64,000 bases of DNA from CAZYAK01 sp964403335. GTDB taxonomy: Bacteria; Patescibacteriota; Gracilibacteria; Peribacterales; Peribacteraceae. Shown here one piece after another: positions 56,351 through 63,670 of this stretch. A model generated the notes under the pieces. It worked only from the letters and a program-made list of their open reading frames with translations. It did not search any database and was not told the origin of the DNA. The position numbers were made by a program, and so were the translations under genes. The stretch spans positions 3,057-67,056 of the forward strand of contig CAYOFI010000008.1 in the NCBI GenBank assembly GCA_964403335.1, in the 5' to 3' direction. Position 1 is the stretch's first letter; every line of letters starts with the position of its first letter.

Positions 56351-57547
56351 ATGACAACCTACCGCACACTCAAGGATGCCGATCTCTCTGGAAAGCGCGT
56401 CATACTCCGCGCGGGATTTGACGTGACGATCGAAGATGGCAAGGTATTGGATACGGAACGCATTGAGGCGCTTGTGCCGACGATGAAGCACATCCTGAAG
56501 AATGGCGCGTCATTGGTGATTCTGTCCCATCAAGGACGTCCGAAGGGAAAGCCGCTTCCGGAGTTTTCTCAGAAGCCGGTCGTTGCGGTGCTGGAGAAGC
56601 TCTTGAAAGTCGACGTTGCATTTGCCGATTCCTGCATCGGGGATGCAACTGTCAAGCAAGCGAAAGCGTTGAAGAACGGAGAGGTGCTCTTCTGCGAAAA
56701 TCTGCGCTACGAAGCCGGCGAAGAAAAAAATGATCCCGACTTCGCGAAAGAATTGGCCAAACTTGGCGATATCTACGTGAACGATGCGTTTACGAACTGC
56801 CATCGCGCGCATGCGAGCATGGTCGCGCTGGCGAAGCTCTTGCCGGCGTATGCGGGTTTGCAGCTGGAAAAGGAACTGGAGCATCTCTCCCGCGTCACCG
56901 AACACCCCGAGCATCCGCTCACGTTGATTGTCAGCGGCGCCAAGATGGAGACCAAGATTCCGGTCATCGAGAGATTCCTCGGCAAAGGCGATGACATCTT
57001 GCTCGGCGGCTGTATCGCCAACACCTTCATCGCGGCCCGCGGGTTTGATGTCGGCACGTCCAAGTATGAGGAGCAGCGCATGGAAGAAGCGCAGGAGTTC
57101 ATGCTGGAAGCGGAAAAAGAGGGCAAAGCGCACATCCACGTGCCGCGCGATGTCGTCGTGGCGTCGGCTCCCGAAGATCATGCGGAAAAACTCGATCTGC
57201 CCGTGGAAGACATCGTGGGTGATATGAGCATCTTCGATATCGGCAAAGTCACGATCGAGCGCTACAAAAAAGTCATTGAGCAGGCGAAGATGATCGTGTG
57301 GAACGGACCGTTGGGTTTCTACGAAGTGAACCGGTTTTCCCACGCCACCAAGCGGATTGCGGAAGCCATTGCCGAAGCCACGAAGCGCGGTGCCACCACC
57401 ATCATCGGCGGCGGCGACACGATCGATTTCCACAGTCGCTACGATTATCCGCTCGATGCCTACACGTTCGTGAGCACGGGCGGCGGCGCGATGTTGGAGT
57501 TTATCTCGGGGAAACCGTTGCCGGCGTTGGCGCCCCTGAAGAAATGA
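56351..57547 (+). CDS. pgk: Phosphoglycerate kinase
   Basis: Transfers phosphate from 1,3-bisphosphoglycerate to ADP in glycolysis. Visible are KRVILRAGFDV (where most read R-V-D-F-N-V), LSHQGRPKG, LLFCENLRY-type VLFCENLRYEAGE, NDAFTNCHRAHASMVALA, LTLIVSGAKMETKI, and the nucleotide loop GGGDTIDF with STGGGAMLEFISGKPLPAL. 398 residues is normal. A leaderless-type promoter with a reasonable -35 precedes it, and a word-type hairpin follows. Confidence 0.97.
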   Translation: MTTYRTLKDADLSGKRVILRAGFDVTIEDGKVLDTERIEALVPTMKHILKNGASLVILSHQGRPKGKPLPEFSQKPVVAVLEKLLKVDVAFADSCIGDATVKQAKALKNGEVLFCENLRYEAGEEKNDPDFAKELAKLGDIYVNDAFTNCHRAHASMVALAKLLPAYAGLQLEKELEHLSRVTEHPEHPLTLIVSGAKMETKIPVIERFLGKGDDILLGGCIANTFIAARGFDVGTSKYEEQRMEEAQEFMLEAEKEGKAHIHVPRDVVVASAPEDHAEKLDLPVEDIVGDMSIFDIGKVTIERYKKVIEQAKMIVWNGPLGFYEVNRFSHATKRIAEAIAEATKRGATTIIGGGDTIDFHSRYDYPLDAYTFVSTGGGAMLEFISGKPLPALAPLKK

Positions 57548-57634
57548 GATCAAGGAGATCGAAGAGATCCAGGAGATCAAGGAATATTTCAGTCCTTGAT
57601 TTCTTTGACGCCCTTGATCTCCTCGATCTCTTTC
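57546..57634. repeat. Word-type hairpin (GAGATCAAAG family), copy 3
   Basis: The left arm (GATCAAGGAGATCGAAGAGA and following) pairs with the right arm (CTTGATCTCCTCGATCTCTT). It begins within the stop codon of pgk (TGAGATCAAGG). Confidence 0.85.
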
Positions 57635-57671
57635 TTAACCTTCGCTAACCTTCCTCTGACCCCGTTTTTCC

Positions 57672-59273
57672 ATGTCTTCCGAACAAAAGCTCTCCATTCT
57701 GACACGCGGCGACGAGGAATCCTGGAGTGCGTTCGCGCGCAGGATCAAAGAGACCAAAGGCGAGGCCGTGACGGTGCTGACAAACGCGGATAACAATGCG
57801 CTGAAAGAGACGGAGGTGCGCAAAACATTTTTGACGGATATGAAGGAGGTGCGCGACCGCGTGCGGTTGGCGTCCAAAGAATCCGTGGTCATTGCGGCAG
57901 CGCGGGCGGCGGGAATTTCCGTCGTGCATACCACGCGGATGTTGCGCGGTCTCGTGGCGGGGCATCCGCAAGCGGGCACGGCGTTGCAGTCGTTTTCTCC
58001 CAGTTTGTGGCGGCAGCAGTGGCGGTCCCGCCTGCAGGCGATGGGTTTGCTGTCACTGCCCAAACTACGCATTTGGCTGCTCATCGGCTTGAGCGCCGTG
58101 TTGTTTTTCTTCGTCGTCTTTACCATTCTGCCGTCGGCCGAGGTGCGCGTGTGGCCGCGCAAAGACGTGGTGACGCAAACCATGAACATCACGCTTATTA
58201 CGTCGGGGGCCACGGTCGCGCTTCCGACCCAAAGCCGCGTATGGCCGCTGGAACCCGTCTCGGTCACGGTGCGTAAATCGATCGTCTTCAAAGATATCAG
58301 TCCCGAATTCATCGGCAGCGACGCCGAGGCCACGATGCGCCTGGTGAATAAGACCAAAGAAGACTTCATTCTGAAGAAGGGGACGCGGCTCTTGAACCAG
58401 GCGGGCATGATCTTCCGGCTTGCGGGAGGCGCCACCATTCCCGGTTCCGGCAGCGTCAAAGTGAATGCCATAGCCGATCACGTTGACCTGTATGGCAAAA
58501 TCATCGGGGATCGCGGGAACGTGCCGGCCAACGTGCGGTGGGAGTTGCCGGGATTGCCGGTGGAGCAGCGGGTACTGGTGTATGGCATCAACACGACGCC
58601 GGCCAAAGGCGGACGCACGGCGTACCGTTCGGTGTTGCAGCAGTCGGATGTGGATTTGGCCAAAAAACGTTTGGAGCAAGAATTGCTGTTGGCGGCCAAG
58701 CAGGCCATTGAGCTGAAGCGGAAGGAGTGGAACCGCGAGCACGTGGGTGCGGACTATCAATTCCTGATCCGCGATACCCTCACGCGCGCCACGTACAGCG
58801 GATTTACGCTGCCGATGGACTTGCTCGGGAAAGAAGTGAACGAGATTCCCGTGACCGGCAGCATCATCTACACGCTGCCGGCGTACGACGCGGCCGGCAT
58901 CCTCGCCGAGTACGGAAAGGAAGTGGAAGGACATATCGGCGACGGGAAGGAGCTCATTGCCGATTCCGTGTCGCTCGATCCCGGACGTGTGGTGGTGATT
59001 GAGTACGCCGATAACCTCACGTGGATCAAAATCACCGTGGATGTGACGGGGACGGAACAATACGTCTTGGATCCGCTGACGCCGGGCGGCGCGCGCTTCG
59101 GCAAACAGATCCGCGAGGACATCACCGGGTTGCCGCGCGCGCAGGCATTGAAAGTCGTCCGCAACCTTCCGGAAGTCGACCGAGCGGAGATCCGCGTGTG
59201 GCCGCCGTGGAATACGTATCTTCCCGCCATCCCCTCCAATATTTTCGTGGTTCCCGTTCCTCCCACCAAGTGA
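57672..59273 (+). CDS. Single-pass membrane protein with beta-rich extracellular part
   Basis: A 533-residue protein. Residues 1-135 are cytoplasmic, with a nucleotide-like LTRGDEESWSAFARRI start. One transmembrane helix lies at about 137-157 (LLIGLSAVLFFFVVFTILPS). The extracellular part contains a segment resembling a recurrent Patescibacteria pattern: ATMRLVNKTKEDFILKKGTRL, then AGMIFRLAGGATIPGSGSV and IIGDRGNVPANVRWELPGLP; it is related to baseplate-J-like domains. No enzyme motif is seen. A surface or secretion role is inferred. The next gene starts inside its stop codon. Confidence 0.65.
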   Translation: MSSEQKLSILTRGDEESWSAFARRIKETKGEAVTVLTNADNNALKETEVRKTFLTDMKEVRDRVRLASKESVVIAAARAAGISVVHTTRMLRGLVAGHPQAGTALQSFSPSLWRQQWRSRLQAMGLLSLPKLRIWLLIGLSAVLFFFVVFTILPSAEVRVWPRKDVVTQTMNITLITSGATVALPTQSRVWPLEPVSVTVRKSIVFKDISPEFIGSDAEATMRLVNKTKEDFILKKGTRLLNQAGMIFRLAGGATIPGSGSVKVNAIADHVDLYGKIIGDRGNVPANVRWELPGLPVEQRVLVYGINTTPAKGGRTAYRSVLQQSDVDLAKKRLEQELLLAAKQAIELKRKEWNREHVGADYQFLIRDTLTRATYSGFTLPMDLLGKEVNEIPVTGSIIYTLPAYDAAGILAEYGKEVEGHIGDGKELIADSVSLDPGRVVVIEYADNLTWIKITVDVTGTEQYVLDPLTPGGARFGKQIREDITGLPRAQALKVVRNLPEVDRAEIRVWPPWNTYLPAIPSNIFVVPVPPTK

Positions 59274-59920
59274 CGCTCTCCGCTGCTCCGCGCACCGGGT
59301 GGCGTGTGTGGCTGCGCCGATTGCTGCGCGCGGCGTTGTGGTTATCGGCAAGCGCCACCGCTTTTTTTGTCGTGGCGCTGGTGTTGGTCTATGCGCGCTT
59401 TCCCGGAGTCTCGCACTTCCCCGCGGCCTGCGCGATCGTCTTCGGAACGGCTGTCCGTCCCACGTATGACGCGCATGGTCAAATTATCTATACCGGCCCC
59501 GGCCCCGGCATTCTGCGCCGGGTGGGGACGGCGGCGGAGCTCTATCGCGACGGCAAGGTGAAAAAGCTCTTTCTGACCGGCGGCAAAGGAGAGGGGATGG
59601 TGGAGAGCGAAGCCAGCGTGATGAAGCGCATTGCGTTGGCGGGCGGTGTGTCGGCGGAGGATATCGTCATCGAAGAGGAGTCGCATTCCACGGATGAAAA
59701 CCTGCTGAACACGCTGCCGCGTATGGGGGACTGCGACAGTATCGTGGGGGTGAGTGACCGGTACCACCTGGCACGTATTGAATTGTTGTCGTGGTTTGAC
59801 GGGCGGAGGATTCAGACATTTCCTGCATTTCCACCCGCAGATCAGGCGTTTGAGAACCGCAGTGTAATCCGTGAGGCCCTCGGCGTTATGTTTATTGCTC
59901 TACAGAAAATATTAACATAA
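59270..59920 (+). CDS. YdcF/SanA-like DUF218 membrane protein
   Basis: A 216-residue protein with one N-terminal transmembrane helix (about residues 18-40) and a DUF218-type domain: AAIVFGTAV-like CAIVFGTAVRPTY, ILRRVGTAAELYRDGKVKKLFLTGGKGEG, EEESHSTDENLLNTL and VSDRYHLARIELL. Relatives act in envelope integrity, with unknown chemistry. It starts at GTG 59270, overlapping the previous TGA (GTGA), so translation is coupled. Its stop codon lies inside the dif-like site. Confidence 0.85.
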   Translation: MTLSAAPRTGWRVWLRRLLRAALWLSASATAFFVVALVLVYARFPGVSHFPAACAIVFGTAVRPTYDAHGQIIYTGPGPGILRRVGTAAELYRDGKVKKLFLTGGKGEGMVESEASVMKRIALAGGVSAEDIVIEEESHSTDENLLNTLPRMGDCDSIVGVSDRYHLARIELLSWFDGRRIQTFPAFPPADQAFENRSVIREALGVMFIALQKILT

Positions 59921-59937
59921 ACTGCATTATGTTAAGT
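59910..59937. promoter_or_regulatory. dif-like Xer recombination site
   Basis: Two 11-base arms around six bases: TATTAACATAA, ACTGCA, TTATGTTAAGT. The right arm differs from the E. coli XerD-binding arm (TTATGTTAAAT) at one base. The left arm mirrors it at nine of eleven bases. It starts eight bases before the Xer gene's ATG. An alternative reading is an operator for that gene. Confidence 0.7.
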
Positions 59938-59945
59938 AGGAGAGA

Positions 59946-60923
59946 ATGTGGAAAACCCCTTCCCCGATGACAACGCTTGCTCCCCCATCTTCATCGGCAC
60001 TCGCGAAAGCCATTGAGCGCTACCTCACATACTTAAAGGCTGAAGAAAATAAATCGCCGCTAACCATTTCCGCGTACACCCAGTCACTGGATCTTTTGCA
60101 AAAGTTGTGTGAAGTCACCGATCCCCGCTTATTCGATAAATCGACCGTCCGCATCTACAAGTCCGCCCTGCACAGCTATCGCACCAGAGCAGGGAAAGAG
60201 CTGACCGTCCGGACGAAGAATCATCATCTGACGATCCTCAGAGCATTTTTACGTTATTTGACCCGTGAGGAGGAGATGACCGTCTATCCGTCGGACAGGG
60301 TCACGAGGTTCAAAGAAGACCCCCGGAAGGTCAAAGTGCTGTTTGCGGAGGAGCTCACGCGGCTGCTGACTGCGCCGGATGTCTCCACAAAGGAGGGGAG
60401 GCGCGATAGTGCGATCCTCCATCTGTTCTTCTCGACAGGACTTCGTCTTGCGGAACTCAGGGGACTCAACCGCAAAGATCTCAACTTCAACACCCGCGAA
60501 ATCTCCATCCGCGGAAAGCGGGGGAAGATCCGGGTGGTGTTTGTCTCCGATGTCGCCGCGAAGGCCCTGGAGGAGTATCTCCTGGTCCGTCTCGATCACC
60601 TGTCCCCTCTCTTTATCCGCCATCACGCCGCCGCGGTGAACGCGATGCCGCCGGGCGAAGAGTTCCGTCTGTCGCGCATTTCCATTTATTCCATCGTCAA
60701 AAAATACGCGCGGCAGGCCGGGATTGTGTCTGACCCGTCGCCGCACACGCTCCGGCATTCCTTTGCCACGGATCTTTTGCGGAATGGTGCGGATCTCCGC
60801 TCGGTACAAGAGATGCTGGGGCATAAGGATCTGTCGACCACGCAGATCTATACCCACGTCACGAATCCCCACTTAAAAGAGGTGCATAAGAAGTTTCATG
60901 ATTCCGGATCCGGCACGCACTAG
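59946..60923 (+). CDS. Tyrosine recombinase, Xer type
   Basis: A 325-residue site-specific recombinase. An N-terminal core-binding SAM-like domain (about residues 15-115) and the catalytic domain are visible, with Arg167 (TGLRLAEL), Lys191/194 region (RGKRGKIR), His267 and Arg270 (HTLRHSFA), His293 (LGHKDLS) and Tyr302 (TQIYTHV). It is most like XerC/XerD, which resolve chromosome dimers at dif; the dif-like site just upstream supports a single-recombinase system. AGGAGAGA directly before ATG 59946 is a Shine-Dalgarno; ATG 59970 is another possible start. Confidence 0.92.
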   Translation: MWKTPSPMTTLAPPSSSALAKAIERYLTYLKAEENKSPLTISAYTQSLDLLQKLCEVTDPRLFDKSTVRIYKSALHSYRTRAGKELTVRTKNHHLTILRAFLRYLTREEEMTVYPSDRVTRFKEDPRKVKVLFAEELTRLLTAPDVSTKEGRRDSAILHLFFSTGLRLAELRGLNRKDLNFNTREISIRGKRGKIRVVFVSDVAAKALEEYLLVRLDHLSPLFIRHHAAAVNAMPPGEEFRLSRISIYSIVKKYARQAGIVSDPSPHTLRHSFATDLLRNGADLRSVQEMLGHKDLSTTQIYTHVTNPHLKEVHKKFHDSGSGTH

Positions 60924-60938
60924 TCCCCTCCCGATTAG

Positions 60939-60967
60939 TTGACATCTCAAAAAATTGAATCAATATG
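60939..60967 (+). promoter_or_regulatory. Promoter of the multi-hairpin RNA candidate
   Basis: TTGACA, 17 bases, AATATG. Expected transcription start near 60974, which is where the first hairpin begins. Confidence 0.55.
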
Positions 60968-60973
60968 CCGCGG

Positions 60974-61221
60974 CTTGTTCGGCTTACCCCGCCGAACAGG
61001 AAGGACGACCGCACCGTCAACTCCCTGTGTGGTCGAACGCTTGGCAGCTGTGGAATATCTTCTATTCATTATTTCCACAGCTGCCTGTTTGACGTGCGCC
61101 GGCGATTGAGGACAATGGAGAGTGATTTGTTCACGTCTCGATTGTCTTGCAGTTGGATTGGATGAGACAGAACAGATCAGGGTGGCTGCGCGTTTCACTT
61201 CCCGCGCGTGGCCACCACTTT
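60974..61221 (+). ncRNA. Candidate structured RNA with five strong hairpins
   Basis: Non-coding stretch after the Xer gene. Hairpins: 60974-61000 (TTGTTCGGC/GCCGAACAG); 61006-61035 (CGACCGCAC/GTGTGGTCG); 61043-61085 (GGCAGCTGTGGAA with its exact complement); 61109-61148 (AGGACAAT/ATTGTCTT with inner GAGA-GTGA); and 61181-61216 (GGTGGC...GCGCG with CGCGCG...GCCACC) followed by ACTTTT, terminator-like. A TTGACA promoter fits the 5' end. It does not match tmRNA, RNase P, SRP or 6S as I know them. It could instead be a long leader of the small membrane protein at 61296. Confidence 0.5.
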
Positions 61222-61295
61222 TGTGCTTGTAAGATCCAAGCAAGCATTCCGTTAGAAGATAGTGAGGTTTCATTCTTTCTTTCCCCACTTTTTCT

Positions 61296-61466
61296 ATGGC
61301 AAATTCCGATTCCAATTCCATGGCGGGCATGCTGGTCGCCGTTATCGCGGTCATTGCCGTCGTGGTGATTGCGTTCCTGCTCATGTCCCAGCGCGCCGCG
61401 ACCCCCGCGCCGGGCGGTGCAAATATTGACGTCAACCTCCCGGCGGGAGAGGGCGGTGCGCAGTAA
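61296..61466 (+). CDS. 56-residue single-pass membrane protein, paralog of 62688
   Basis: Begins MANSDSNSMAGMLVAVI, one long hydrophobic helix (about residues 11-30), then a short polar tail with GGANIDVNLPAGEGGAQ. The paralog at 62688-62933 has the same plan and the related tail TNIDIDVPAATN. ATG is preceded by a pyrimidine-rich leader (TTTCTTTCCCCACTTTTTCT), and a strong terminator follows the stop, so this is a real gene. Function is unknown; it may be an abundant envelope peptide. Confidence 0.75.
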   Translation: MANSDSNSMAGMLVAVIAVIAVVVIAFLLMSQRAATPAPGGANIDVNLPAGEGGAQ

Positions 61467-61487
61467 TGTCCTTTGCCGCAGTGTAAG

Positions 61488-61518
61488 CCGCCATCCGGGA
61501 TTCCGGGTGGCGGTTTTT
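61488..61518 (+). terminator. Strong intrinsic terminator
   Basis: CCGCCATCCGG, loop GATT, CCGGGTGGCGG, then TTTTT. Confidence 0.92.
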
Positions 61519-61561
61519 GTATAGCAAGCGCAATAAGCGTATCTTGCGTGCCTTTCTCTCT

Positions 61562-62614
61562 ATGACCGAACAGGGCGCGCTCTCCGATGCATCTTGGCAG
61601 GAACCGCAGCTCCCCCGCACACAGGAGCAGTATTTGCGGACCTTGGCGTACAAAATGCCGTGGTTTTTGCGGCCGCCGGAATCCACGGGTGTGCAGATCG
61701 CCGATTTTGTGGAGTACGCCCGCCAAAAACTTGTGCAGATATTCCAGTCTGCAAGCGTTCCGGCGCTGCGCGGTCAGGATGTGTCGGAAAGGCGTCGTGT
61801 ATTGCGGCATATCTGTTTCCGGCTCATCGAGGAGTCCAGTTACATGCTGACGCACGGGGAAAAAGAGCAAACCATCGTAGATTTGGTCCGGAAAGATTTG
61901 CAGCATATCTGCACGCATAGAGAACTCATGATTCCCCACCAACACCATCCGCTGTATGCAGATGGTCGAGCGCATACGCAGGAAAGAGGCGGACGGGAAG
62001 TCAAAATCATTGCTGCGAATACCGACGATCGGAAATTAGCCGAATGGGTGAAAGACAAAGTGCTGTCGCAATGGTTGGAATCGTTGCCTGGACTGTCGCA
62101 AAAATCGCCGGACATTCGTTTGATCGAATATGCTCGAATGATGCGCAACAAGCTCCGCGTTTTGATCGAAGGATACGAGTTGCAGCCCTATGGACGCTTC
62201 AATGATGAGCAGCGATCAGAATTGTTGGATGTGATTTTGGACGAATGGGTGCGCATGGCCAATCAAATGGATTTGGATACACGAGCCCTGGCCGTGGTAA
62301 AGGAAATGAAACCACTTGAAGGCATTCTGGACGCGTCTCCAGATGAGGTAGCGACTCGTTTAAACGTGGATGTATTGGTCCGCACGCGGGAGGACGAGGA
62401 AAAAATCAATCCGTTGCTGCAACAGATCGTGTTGCGAATGACGTCGGAAAAAGACGGTTTGTTTGCACTTGAGCAGATTTCTACTGCTTGGGCCTTGGCG
62501 CAAATGCGGTTGGGAATCGCGTCGTGCGATCGCCCTGCGACGGCTTTGGCAGCTTTGGCTGCGATTGTCCGGTATCCCGATACGTCGGTCGGCACGGTAC
62601 TGAATAGATTGTGA
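61562..62614 (+). CDS. Unassigned helical protein
   Basis: A 350-residue soluble protein from ATG 61562, nearly all helical, with no signal peptide. Two similar-looking segments can be seen (FVEYARQKLVQIFQS near residue 45 and LIEYARMMRNKLRVLIEG near 190), perhaps an internal duplication: each is followed by a region ending in an 'ERRRVL..I' or 'EQRSELLDVIL' helix. No catalytic motif is recognised. The leader is pyrimidine-rich. It lies between the two small membrane-protein paralogs. Confidence 0.62.
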   Translation: MTEQGALSDASWQEPQLPRTQEQYLRTLAYKMPWFLRPPESTGVQIADFVEYARQKLVQIFQSASVPALRGQDVSERRRVLRHICFRLIEESSYMLTHGEKEQTIVDLVRKDLQHICTHRELMIPHQHHPLYADGRAHTQERGGREVKIIAANTDDRKLAEWVKDKVLSQWLESLPGLSQKSPDIRLIEYARMMRNKLRVLIEGYELQPYGRFNDEQRSELLDVILDEWVRMANQMDLDTRALAVVKEMKPLEGILDASPDEVATRLNVDVLVRTREDEEKINPLLQQIVLRMTSEKDGLFALEQISTAWALAQMRLGIASCDRPATALAALAAIVRYPDTSVGTVLNRL

Positions 62615-62687
62615 GGAATTTTTTTGCGTAAGAATGACCATGCTCCCCCGTCAGCAAGCATGGTTCACTTCTTTCCCCCTTACGTAT

Positions 62688-62933
62688 ATGGCAGAAGTTC
62701 ATGTTCACAACGATAGGATCGATGACGCCGACCGCGCGGCCGACAGCGGCATCGCGATGTTGGTCTTCACCATCGTCGCCATCCTGGCCGTCGCGGCATT
62801 CGCATTCTTCGCCTTCAACGGCGCGCTCTTCCAGCAGCAGGCGGCACCGGCCGACACGAATATCGACATCGATGTTCCAGCAGCCACGAATCCCGCCACC
62901 AACCAGGGTGGAGTCACCACTCCCGCGCAGTAA
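62688..62933 (+). CDS. 81-residue single-pass membrane protein, paralog of 61296
   Basis: Begins MAEVHVHNDRIDDADRAADS, then one hydrophobic helix (about residues 23-47, LVFTIVAILAVAAFAFFAF) and a polar tail with TNIDIDVPAATNPATNQ. The helix and the NID(I/V)x(V/L)P tail match the 56-residue protein at 61296. The leader again has CTTCTTTCCCCC before the ATG, and an 8-bp hairpin (ACCATGCT/AGCATGGT) lies just upstream. A terminator follows. Confidence 0.75.
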   Translation: MAEVHVHNDRIDDADRAADSGIAMLVFTIVAILAVAAFAFFAFNGALFQQQAAPADTNIDIDVPAATNPATNQGGVTTPAQ

Positions 62934-62956
62934 ATCCCCTGTCGTTCGTTAGAGAG

Positions 62957-62983
62957 GAAAGCCGGCCCCGGAGGCCGGCTTTC
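62957..62983. terminator. Two-way terminator
   Basis: GAAAGCCGGCC, loop CCGGA (part), GGCCGGCTTTC, followed by TTATTTC. It separates convergent genes. Confidence 0.88.
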
Positions 62984-63670
62984 TTATTTCAAAAATTCTG
63001 AATGAACTTGCTTAATAGTAAGTAGTAGCTGCCACCAAAGCCCAAAAATTGTAGGGATAATTAATAGCCACAACCAACCGTATTCAAATTTCAAAGTAAT
63101 TCTGGTCTCTGAAATAAAATTAGCTAAAAACTGATCGGGTAAATGTGGATCATTAATATATGCAATTCTTTTTCCTTCAAGAGTTTCTAATAACTCAGGT
63201 TCAAAATTTGGTTCAACAAAGAAATTAAATTCCAAGTTGCTGATGTTATGAGGCAGAGGCTTGCATTCATCATTGCGAATAGGAATATTTACCATAGGTG
63301 GATTTGCTTCATTGCTTTGAATACGCAAAAAATCTCTGTTATGTTTTCGTATATATACATTGTGTTCAGTAAAGAATTTCATAGATTCACTAAAGCAAAT
63401 TTTGAATGGAAGTATGCCGTTCCAAATTCCAAGTGCATTTACTAAATTTTCTGTAGCATCGGGGACATTAATTCCAGCGTGAAAAGGATATTTTTCACTC
63501 CCAGAGCTAGAAATAATCGGTTGTTGTGAGGGATAGTTTTTATAAAAAGTTAAATTAAGTTTTTCCGGTTTTGGTGAAATGTCGATGACATTCAAGAACA
63601 AACACAAAATAATGATTGGGATTACGTAGAGAACCGATAAATTTAAGAGGTATCTACAATTAGAGCACAT
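62984..63670 (-). CDS. A/T-rich gene for a membrane-anchored protein, probable recent arrival
   Basis: A 228-residue protein with a hydrophobic helix at each end (about residues 8-27, and 197-215 with YGWLWLLIIPTIFGLWW) and a soluble domain between. Base composition is strikingly A/T-rich compared with every neighbour, with Asn, Ile, Lys and Phe abundant, which suggests transfer from another genome. It starts inside the tyrS stop region (overlap of 11 bases). No family is recognised. Confidence 0.65.
   Translation of the reverse strand: MCSNCRYLLNLSVLYVIPIIILCLFLNVIDISPKPEKLNLTFYKNYPSQQPIISSSGSEKYPFHAGINVPDATENLVNALGIWNGILPFKICFSESMKFFTEHNVYIRKHNRDFLRIQSNEANPPMVNIPIRNDECKPLPHNISNLEFNFFVEPNFEPELLETLEGKRIAYINDPHLPDQFLANFISETRITLKFEYGWLWLLIIPTIFGLWWQLLLTIKQVHSEFLK

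Noticed and set aside
59912..59935. The palindrome before the Xer gene as an ordinary repressor operator
   Set aside because: Possible, but the 11-6-11 layout and near-exact XerD arm favour a dif site.
60974..61221. tmRNA, RNase P, SRP or 6S RNA identity
   Set aside because: Diagnostic sequences (tRNA-like ends, the RNase P core, the SRP GGAAGCAGC-type loop, the long 6S stem) were not found.
60947..61975. 342-codon antisense frame over the multi-hairpin region and helical gene
   Set aside because: It runs across strong hairpins, two terminators' worth of signals and a plus-strand gene; composition is shadow-like.
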